From Christensenella sp. UBA4263 (GTDB taxonomy: Bacteria; Bacillota; Clostridia; Christensenellales; Aristaeellaceae): 15,486 nt of DNA. Every line of letters starts with the position of its first letter. Within the stretch, counting starts at the first letter, position 1. The notes beneath the pieces were generated by a model. That model was given only the letters and a program-made list of their open reading frames with translations. It was not told the origin of the DNA and made no database searches. The DNA lies in the NCBI GenBank assembly GCA_002395225.1, contig DGWH01000123.1, positions 1-15,486 on the forward strand, given 5' to 3'. Positions 8,596-14,009 of the stretch are shown here, one piece after another. A program made the translations under genes and the position numbers.

Positions 8596-9444
8596 TTGAG
8601 TGAGACCTATGTGTATAAAAAGGAAGTGGACTGGTCCCTGTTCAATTATGGCTTTGCGATTCCTCTTGACTATCAGGTCGCTTTTAAGAAGATTTCCGAG
8701 CGGTATATGGAACGCGGAGAGTCCAAAGACATCCGGCTATACTTAAACGGGAAAACGTATTCGGCCAGGCTGAACAACAACCGGATAGCGGCGAAATTTG
8801 GAGCCCATACGGATATTGTCCAGGTCAGGTATGAGAAGAATTCTGAAATAGCGGAAATGCTGAGACAGGTTTTCCATCGCAGCTATGCCTATATCGAGAG
8901 TCAGAAACAGCTGCAGAAGCCGGGGTCCAAAAAGCATATCCCCATTCCGGAGGAACTGAAAGAGTATCTGGTTGTCTACACGACCGAATACGATGATACG
9001 TACATCGTGGAGACGATGGTGACAGAGGAAATCGATACGGTAAAAACCCTGGTCAGGGGACAGCCGGAACGTCTATTTGAGGCAGCCCTCGAGGAAGATG
9101 AGGGGAACTGCGGATTTGGAAACAGTGACTGTATCCGCAAGTTCCGGAAGATGAACCGGCTGGTCGGTGACAATCTGAAACAGCTGTACGACTATCGCTG
9201 CCAGATATGCGGTGCGGCAATTGGAAATGAATATGATGCGCACATTGCCGAGGCACATCACATCCGCTATTTTGTCTGGACAATGGACATGGATGCCGGC
9301 AATCAGATGATCCTCTGTCCGAATCATCACAGCCTCATTCACCGTCTGGATCCCGTGTTTGACCGTCAGAGACTCCGGTTTGTTTTCCCGAACGGGACGG
9401 AAACAAAGCTGGTCCTGAACCGGCATCTGAAGGCAACCGGCTGA
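8596..9444 (+). CDS. HNH endonuclease with N-terminal putative DNA-binding domain
   Basis: The start is TTG 8596, preceded by AAGGGGATG about eight bases upstream; the next in-frame candidate is GTG 8611. The product is 282 residues. The C-terminal HNH fold shows CQIC (Cys202, Cys205), EAHHI (His221-His222), and NQMILCPNHH (Asn236, Cys241, Asn243, His244-His245). The Cys residues fit a structural zinc and the His/Asn residues the catalytic metal site of a nicking or cutting DNase. Residues 1-110, starting VDWSLFNYGFAIPLDYQ, recall the N-terminal target-binding domains that precede HNH in modification-dependent or other restriction-like endonucleases; that match is by pattern only. All key residues are present, so the enzyme is probably active. 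There is no adjacent methyltransferase, which would fit a modification-dependent enzyme or a defence effector. It lies downstream of the broken zinc-ribbon gene in the same orientation. Confidence 0.88.
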   Translation: MSETYVYKKEVDWSLFNYGFAIPLDYQVAFKKISERYMERGESKDIRLYLNGKTYSARLNNNRIAAKFGAHTDIVQVRYEKNSEIAEMLRQVFHRSYAYIESQKQLQKPGSKKHIPIPEELKEYLVVYTTEYDDTYIVETMVTEEIDTVKTLVRGQPERLFEAALEEDEGNCGFGNSDCIRKFRKMNRLVGDNLKQLYDYRCQICGAAIGNEYDAHIAEAHHIRYFVWTMDMDAGNQMILCPNHHSLIHRLDPVFDRQRLRFVFPNGTETKLVLNRHLKATG

Positions 9445-9739
9445 TCTGTCGCTGGCCGAACCGGAAGGCAGGATGAACCGGCATGAAAGGCGAAAAGCGA
9501 TAAACGGCATGACCGGGATCGCAACCCATGAATATACCGGCCCAAGAAAATGTCGTTTGTGAAGCGACCAAAGGAAAGCCGTTTCGTGATAGCATTTCCT
9601 TAAACAGAAACAAAGACAGACCGGGATGGTGCTTTGCCGCTCTGCAGGCCCCGGGAGGCAAATCGGCCTGCGGGAGACAATGCATGAGCCGGAGACGGAC
9701 CTGACCGGGCATTGACCTTGCTGAGATGCCATGCCCTTT
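9445..9739. other. Non-coding spacer with several short inverted repeats
   Basis: No credible gene was found. Visible structures are AAGGAAA (9571-9577) with TTTCCTT (9595-9601), and GCAGGCC (9644-9650) with GGCCTGC (9665-9671). The decamer GAACCGGCAT occurs at the end of the HNH gene and again near 9476. None is followed by a T tract, so none is a clear intrinsic terminator for the HNH gene. Confidence 0.4.
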
Positions 9740-9756
9740 TGGACCTCTGAGGTCCA
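9740..9756. promoter_or_regulatory. Perfect 8-bp inverted repeat, operator-like
   Basis: TGGACCTC and GAGGTCCA flank a single T. A short, nearly gapless palindrome about 125 bases upstream of a helix-turn-helix protein gene is typical of a dimeric repressor site. A related but not identical arm pair, TGGTCC/GGACCA, recurs at 9825-9842. Binding by the downstream protein is inference. Confidence 0.45.
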
Positions 9757-9780
9757 CAATTGGTTGGTGCGCTGTGCTAA

Positions 9781-9802
9781 TCTTTGTTTATCAAAACAAA
9801 GA
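9781..9802. promoter_or_regulatory. Perfect 9-bp inverted repeat, operator-like
   Basis: TCTTTGTTT (9781-9789) and AAACAAAGA (9794-9802) flank four bases. It is A/T-rich, and the preceding TGCTAATCT is a possible weak extended -10. Overlap of a promoter and a palindrome would fit repression, but the promoter call is weak. Confidence 0.4.
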
Positions 9803-9805
9803 AGT

Positions 9806-9861
9806 AAACCTCCGGCGTGTGGGATGGTCCATATCAGGACCAACCGGCAAACCGGAGGTTT
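9806..9861 (+). promoter_or_regulatory. Nested inverted repeat just upstream of the ribosome binding site
   Basis: Outer arms AAACCTCCGG (9806-9815) and CCGGAGGTTT (9852-9861) are perfect over 10 bases. Inside them TGGTCC (9825-9830) and GGACCA (9837-9842) form a second perfect stem around a six-base loop. The outer arm ends two bases before the GGAGGAGG ribosome binding site (9863-9870), and the left arm carries CCTCC, which is also complementary to that site. An mRNA with this leader could switch between a closed outer stem and a pairing that hides the ribosome binding site. It could equally be a DNA operator. Confidence 0.5.
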
Positions 9862-9879
9862 CGGAGGAGGAATTCATCT

Positions 9880-12063
9880 ATGACTCAGGACAGGCAGGAG
9901 ATATTGCGGCTCCTTAAGTATGGACGCGGGGAGGAAGTCCGTGCGCTCGTTGAAGAGCGGAAGCGGCAGAATTACCCCAATGAGTTTGTTCCGTTCATGG
10001 ACCAGATGATCCGGGAACATAAGGTGTCGCGAAAGAATGTTGCCGTGCGTTCCGGACTCTCGCAGGACTATGTGTACAAGCTGCTGAGGGGTGATAAGCA
10101 CACGGATGAACGTGACTATATTCTCGCCATGTGTTTTGCCATTGGCATGAATCTGGCACAGACACAGCATGCACTTTCCAGTTACGGAATGCCGCTGCTG
10201 AGCGAGGGGGATATACGAAGCCACATCATTATTCTGGCCATTGAGGATGGTGCCGGAATCGATGAACTCAATCAGATGCTTGAGAAGGCCAATTATCCGC
10301 TGCTTAAGACCAGTCCGGACATGCCCAGTGCCGCCATCAGCAGCACAGCCCCCTCACCGAAGTCGATTGAACCAGGCCCGGCAAGGAAGAGCCGGGAGTT
10401 TGAGGAAATCGATTCGTTTACGGAGGGACATCGCAACGACGGAAACGCGCCGTTTGATTATGACTATCAGGGGTGGATCAAGGTCCGTGACGAGGAGGGA
10501 AACGTCTACCAAGTGGAGGCCGTCTACCAGTCCGAGGCGTGCAGCTTCATCGTCTTTACGGAAGAGCAGCGGAAGGCAGCCGAGCAGCTGATGGAGCTCC
10601 GGGCTCAAAAAGAAAAGGAGTTCTATGAAGCCCATAAGGACGTGCTGGACAGACTGGAAAATGCGGGCATTCCGGACAAGCCGAATCAGGAGATGCTGGA
10701 TTATTTTGATGCGTTTTTAGAGATGAACAGCAGCATTCCTGTGGCAGATATGCTTGAACGATATGAAACACTGGAAGAGGCAGCACAGTCTGAGTTTTTC
10801 CCGCTCTTTCTGGAACTGGAAAAGCGTACGGATAAAAAAGTGCTGGAAGTCATGAAAAAACTGGATGACACGCGTGAATATGGCATGCGTGTCGGCAATG
10901 CCTGGCACGGGAAAGAAGGCCCGAAAATCTATATTGAGGCGTTCAATGATGAACAGCCGGAACGCAGAGAGTATTATCAGATTGTCGAATACCAGGATGG
11001 GAAAACCCGTTATACCTGCACGCATGAAAGCTGCTTTATGCAGCTTGAAATGGGGCAGGATCTGTATGAGGTTTACTTTGGTGAAAAGCGCGAACCGGAG
11101 TATTTCATTGATACGGATAAAAACGAGTTCAAAGGGGAGCAGTTCCGGTATCGGGTCATATTCAACCGGCTGAAGATGATCATGCATGACTATGTCATGA
11201 AGAACGGGGGATTCTTTCAGCTTGACATGAACCGGATCAGGGAGGAAAAGGTTGAACTGCTGGTCGAAGAGGGTGTTCAGCAGAATCTCATGGATCACGA
11301 AGAGGAGGCGGTCCGGTTTTTCAAGGAGGCGATCCAGGTACTTGAAAGCCTGGGGGCGCCCAAACGCAAACTTCCCAGTTATCTCTGTACATGCTTTAAA
11401 ATTGCCATGACACTGGATCACATGGGCAATCCCGAAGCGCAGAACTGGTGGAATCGGATGGTCAGCCTCAAGGACAAGGCGCTAAAACTGGAAGGAAAGG
11501 ATCTGGGGATTGCCGCGTCCTGTATCGTCGAGGCCGTGATGAGGGATTACCGCAAGTCACGGTGGCGTGACAGTGACGAGAAGCAGGCAAAGAAAGATAT
11601 TGAGGAAGCGCTTTACCTGATTGAACATTATCAGGCGGCTTCGGATGACTGGATTACCCAGTTCGAAGTTCGGTCAGGGCACGCGTTCATGATTGAGGAG
11701 GATGATCTGGAAGAATCCCTGCGGGAATACCGCCGGGCATTAACGATTGCGCGGAACCATCATCTGGATCAGGTTCCGCAATGCGCAGAAGCCGTTTCAG
11801 TTGTCTACAACAATTATGCCTGGGTCCTCTGGAATAAGTGCGGAAGTGAGGAGGCGATTCTGCATTACGGACGTGCCGTTGACCTGCTGGAAAGTTATCT
11901 GTTCAGCGGGATCGTGGAACGGGAAACCGTCCTGAAACAGCTCAAACACATGGGTTCCGCCCTTAACAACATTTACATTGCCACGAGCCGGCCGTCTGAA
12001 TCCAAACGACTGAAAGAACGGCTTGCTGAAAACGGCGTAACACTGGACGAACCTGAACGATAA
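9880..12063 (+). CDS. Helix-turn-helix protein with C-terminal TPR-like repeats
   Basis: ATG 9880 is chosen because GGAGGAGG lies nine bases upstream; an upstream in-frame GTG at 9817 falls inside the inverted repeat and has no site. The product is 727 residues. Residues about 38-100 form an XRE-like helix-turn-helix (VSRKNVAVRSGLSQDYVYKL at 50-69). Residues 150-460 are an unrecognised middle, with an acidic, aromatic stretch around DYDYQGWIKV. Residues about 460-710 are paired amphipathic helices of TPR type, for example EEEAVRFFKEAIQVLESLG and LEESLREYRRALTIARNHH. XRE-TPR proteins commonly act as transcription regulators that respond to a peptide or a protein partner, and some control conjugative elements or defence genes. 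The upstream palindromes suggest autoregulation. No enzyme motif was seen. The gene stands alone, with 435 bases upstream and no gene for 1.27 kb downstream. Confidence 0.85.
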   Translation: MTQDRQEILRLLKYGRGEEVRALVEERKRQNYPNEFVPFMDQMIREHKVSRKNVAVRSGLSQDYVYKLLRGDKHTDERDYILAMCFAIGMNLAQTQHALSSYGMPLLSEGDIRSHIIILAIEDGAGIDELNQMLEKANYPLLKTSPDMPSAAISSTAPSPKSIEPGPARKSREFEEIDSFTEGHRNDGNAPFDYDYQGWIKVRDEEGNVYQVEAVYQSEACSFIVFTEEQRKAAEQLMELRAQKEKEFYEAHKDVLDRLENAGIPDKPNQEMLDYFDAFLEMNSSIPVADMLERYETLEEAAQSEFFPLFLELEKRTDKKVLEVMKKLDDTREYGMRVGNAWHGKEGPKIYIEAFNDEQPERREYYQIVEYQDGKTRYTCTHESCFMQLEMGQDLYEVYFGEKREPEYFIDTDKNEFKGEQFRYRVIFNRLKMIMHDYVMKNGGFFQLDMNRIREEKVELLVEEGVQQNLMDHEEEAVRFFKEAIQVLESLGAPKRKLPSYLCTCFKIAMTLDHMGNPEAQNWWNRMVSLKDKALKLEGKDLGIAASCIVEAVMRDYRKSRWRDSDEKQAKKDIEEALYLIEHYQAASDDWITQFEVRSGHAFMIEEDDLEESLREYRRALTIARNHHLDQVPQCAEAVSVVYNNYAWVLWNKCGSEEAILHYGRAVDLLESYLFSGIVERETVLKQLKHMGSALNNIYIATSRPSESKRLKERLAENGVTLDEPER

Positions 12064-12205
12064 CGCCAATGAGCGGATCTGATCCGGAACAGGATTTTCA
12101 GCGCCTCACGCTGCCATTTGCCTGAGCGTTTTGTCCTGTCCCGGCTTGGAAAAACAATCGCTGCGTGACAGGACTGTTCCTTCGCCGCAGGTGAACTGCG
12201 TACTA
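12064..12205. other. Non-coding stretch after the HTH-TPR gene
   Basis: No gene was found. It contains a palindrome CGGATCTGATCCG (12074-12086) and a possible long-range pairing of TCCTGTC (about 12134) with GACAGGA (about 12167). No clear terminator with a T tract is visible behind the HTH-TPR gene. Confidence 0.35.
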
Positions 12206-12211
12206 TCTGAA

Positions 12212-12490
12212 CAGGCCCTGTCGCGCAGCGACAGATCTGCAAAAATGGGATATTGCCAGGTTGCTCTGGAAAAAGACCGGCTGTGAGAAAAGGGCCTGCC
12301 GCATAGCGGCAGTCTGATAAGGCTAAACATCTGAAATGTCGCGGTGCCGATAGATCAGGCAACGGTTCATAAGAGGGCCTGCCGCATAGCGGCAGTCTGA
12401 TAAGGATGAGCATCTGAAAGGCCTCGGTGCCGAAAGCCCACGCGATGGCACCTGAAGAGGACCTGATGCAAAGCAGCGGTTTGTTTTATC
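12212..12490. repeat. Array of four ~80-bp repeats with a conserved hairpin
   Basis: The hairpin core occurs at 12218-12234, 12296-12312, 12379-12395 and, more diverged, 12463-12479, giving periods of 78, 83 and 84 bases. Copies 2 and 3 share CTGCCGCATAGCGGCAG and about 65 of 83 bases overall. Copy 1 is CTGTCGC/GCGACAG, so one base pair changes from C-G to T-A on both arms while pairing is kept. Copy 4 (CTGATGC/GCAGCGG) keeps only part of the stem. On the minus strand each copy reads a similar peptide (CRYAAGP-like), but no start or length supports a protein. It may be a structured RNA, a REP-like repeat, or remains of tandem duplication. Confidence 0.6.
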
Positions 12491-12583
12491 TGCAAGCTTT
12501 GCGTACAGGCCGCGCTCTGATTGAGGTACAGAAAGCACTTCTATTGCCAGCTCAGTGGTGTAGTTACATTTTTCCTTAATCAT
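12470..12583 (-). pseudogene. Minus-strand remnant ending in LSVPQSERGLYAKLADK
   Basis: From ATG 12583 on the minus strand the frame reads MIKEKCNYTTELAIEVLSVP then QSERGLYAKLADKTNR before running into the hairpin repeats. The composition (charged, helical) looks like the C-terminal tail found on PD-(D/E)XK/Rpn-family transposase-linked proteins; that likeness is by pattern only. The ribosome binding site AAGG sits a little upstream. The reading is probably the frame-shifted second half of the adjacent peptide at 12595-12720. Confidence 0.35.
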
Positions 12584-12594
12584 TTTGATCCATG

Positions 12595-12720
12595 TCAGAT
12601 GGATTTCCTTGTAATTTCACAGATCTTCACATTTACTTTGTCACCCAAAAACGCATCTATTCTGGTATTCGCAATCTCGATTATTTCGTCTTTGAAAAGC
12701 TCGAATAAGGCGTTGTTCAT
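12595..12720 (-). pseudogene. Minus-strand 41-codon fragment starting MNNALFELFKDEI
   Basis: ATG at 12720 (minus strand), with GAGGG about ten bases upstream, begins MNNALFELFKDEIIEIANTR and stops at TGA after 41 residues. MNALFELFKDEI-like segments occur near the C-termini of Rpn/PD-(D/E)XK family proteins, so this may be a piece of such a gene. The stop lies just before the next minus-strand peptide, consistent with a decayed single gene. A true small protein is possible. Confidence 0.35.
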
Positions 12721-12773
12721 CGTCATATCCCTCAGATCATTTCATAAACGGTGTACTCTTTCGATTGTCTTCC

Positions 12774-12830
12774 TCATTCTGCAAGTTTTGCGTACATGCT
12801 GTGCGCTGAATGAGGAATAGATAAAAACAT
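12774..12830 (-). pseudogene. Second minus-strand copy of the LS-P-YAKLA tail
   Basis: The minus strand reads FLSIPHSAHSMYAKLAE then a TGA stop. It matches VLSVPQSERGLYAKLAD at 12470-12583 in spacing and residues, so the two are diverged copies of one tail. No intact upstream body was recognised between 12830 and 13080 on the minus strand. Confidence 0.35.
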
Positions 12831-13141
12831 CGGGAAGTTCTCTGGAATTATCTGCATCCGTCATTGGCAGTTTGCGGAGGTGTGCAGGGCTCACGGCTGC
12901 CAGTTGCTGAGGCTTCGTTGCAAGGCTTCGGATTTGGCAAAACGCTGTCTCACGGCAGGAGAAGTGCCCCGGAGAAGGGGCTGGCGCGAAAGGCATTTCA
13001 TCAGATGCCGTATTCATTTGGGATGATGCATCTCTGTGAATCACTTATAACAGATGTGTATAGGCTTGCAAATCCGATCACTTTCACCATTCTGATTAAG
13101 CAAACTCGTAAAAACGATACCTGCACAGTCTTCTTCATGGT
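12831..13141. other. Non-coding stretch, probably decayed sequence
   Basis: Open frames here lack ribosome binding sites and recognisable protein character on both strands. It lies between the minus-strand remnants and a possible + strand gene tail, so it is likely degenerate DNA. Confidence 0.3.
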
Positions 13142-13333
13142 TCTCATCGTGGGGCAGTTGTCGGAGCAGTCTGGTCCCTGCCGGGCTTTAATAAACTGCT
13201 GCTTCCCTGCAGGCTTCAGCCGGGACTGGCTGTTGAACTGCTTTGTCTGAGACCTGGATTTAAAAAGCGGTTGTTTCGCAGCAGGGGCGCTCCGTGGCTG
13301 GATGAGGACGATCCGGATGATAGGGAGGAATAG
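13142..13333 (+). pseudogene. Possible C-terminal tail of a lost gene
   Basis: The frame ending at TAG 13331-13333 closes with KKRLFRSRGAPWLDEDDPDD then REE, an acidic tail that looks like a natural protein end, one base before the next start codon. Upstream, stops appear from about 13096, and no start is seen. It may be the end of a gene truncated by recombination. Chance is not excluded. Confidence 0.25.
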
Positions 13334-13334
13334 G

Positions 13335-13718
13335 ATGATTGTAAATGGAATGAAAGGGTGTTCCGTTTACGGCGACTGGGGAGTCAGGTGGGTGCAGATT
13401 GAATTCCTTGAAGGCGGGATGAAACGGTTCATCTCGGTATCTGAGTATGATCAGGAATGGAGCATTGTTCTGTCAGATGAGGGTTTAATCGACTCGATCC
13501 TTGAGGAAGAACTTGAACCGGATGAACACGGAGCAATTGTTGGTGAGCTTGTTGATATTCTCCCACAAATTGTAAAATCGCCTTATTGTGCAGACATTTG
13601 CTTTGCGATGGAAGCTCTTAAACACTTTCCTGAATTGCAGGAAAAGGAAGAGTGGGAAACAAAGGCCGGGGCGTATATCGGAAAGTATATCGGAAAGGCG
13701 TCAGAAGACCTGATCTGA
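13335..13718 (+). CDS. Hypothetical 127-residue acidic protein
   Basis: ATG 13335 is preceded by GGGAGG (13323-13328) at a good distance; an earlier in-frame ATG at 13302 has no such site. The protein begins MIVNGMKGCSVYGDWGVRWV and has an N-terminal part likely to be beta-rich, followed by acidic helices (ILEEELEPDEHG). No known domain, signal peptide or membrane segment is visible. The C-terminus contains YIGKYIGK, encoded by a perfect tandem 12-base duplication. It sits after a decayed region and before the Cys-repeat gene, with no clear functional link to either. Small proteins of this kind are common cargo in Firmicute islands, sometimes as immunity partners, but nothing here shows that. 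Confidence 0.75.
   Translation: MIVNGMKGCSVYGDWGVRWVQIEFLEGGMKRFISVSEYDQEWSIVLSDEGLIDSILEEELEPDEHGAIVGELVDILPQIVKSPYCADICFAMEALKHFPELQEKEEWETKAGAYIGKYIGKASEDLI
13674..13697 (+). repeat. Tandem 12-base duplication inside the small hypothetical gene
   Basis: TATATCGGAAAG occurs twice in direct succession, adding four residues (YIGK) in frame. It is likely a recent slippage event. Confidence 0.8.
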
Positions 13719-13740
13719 GGACACAGAATGTTGCAAATCC

Positions 13741-13749
13741 TGATATAAT
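13741..13749 (+). promoter_or_regulatory. Perfect extended -10 promoter element (TGATATAAT)
   Basis: TGA precedes a consensus TATAAT at 13744-13749. The expected -35 position has no consensus, which extended -10 promoters tolerate. It lies 23 bases after the stop of the small hypothetical gene and about 255 bases before the Cys-repeat gene, so it probably drives that gene with a long leader. The leader contains a GCGGC/GCCGC hairpin at 13809-13823. Confidence 0.5.
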
Positions 13750-13757
13750 AATGACGG

Positions 13758-14009
13758 ATGAAGGAATCCTGGGAAGGACGGAGACAGGACGGAATATCAG
13801 GTCCCTCTGCGGCGTTCAGCCGCTTCACAGGTCTGGTTCGAATCATGTCTTTACCATCCATTTCCATTGGCTTTTGTATCCGGTCAGGGATGAAATTGGA
13901 CGCAGCTGTCCCGATCTCCGGGAAAAAAAGCCGGGCCCGACAGGAACAGGAAGCTGAGAAAGCTGCAGGGGGAATCATCGAATACAACAATCTGAGAGGT
14001 GTCAGATGA
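13758..14009 (+). CDS. Possible short leader ORF coupled to the Cys-repeat gene
   Basis: This 83-residue frame runs from ATG 13758 to a TGA that overlaps the next start codon as ATGA (14006-14009), an arrangement typical of translational coupling. Its last third (SGKKSRARQEQEAEKAAGG) looks protein-like, but the first part does not and there is no clear ribosome binding site. A shorter start within the frame is possible. No family was recognised. Confidence 0.3.
   Translation: MKESWEGRRQDGISGPSAAFSRFTGLVRIMSLPSISIGFCIRSGMKLDAAVPISGKKSRARQEQEAEKAAGGIIEYNNLRGVR

Noticed and set aside
9073..9843. Minus-strand open frame of 256 codons across the HNH gene end and spacer
   Set aside because: No ribosome binding site or domain; it runs through the operator-like palindromes and the HNH motif region.
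12291..12405. Possible CRISPR array from two 32-base near-identical repeats
   Set aside because: The segments between the repeats are also homologous to each other, other copies are diverged, spacing is about 80 bases and no cas genes are present.
12864..13250. A 128-codon + strand open frame in the gene-poor region
   Set aside because: No ribosome binding site, uneven composition and no recognisable motif; it looks like chance opening in decayed DNA.
13825..13860. tRNA-like GGTTCGAATC
   Set aside because: The flanking five-base arms do not pair as a T stem, and no cloverleaf or anticodon arm can be drawn upstream.
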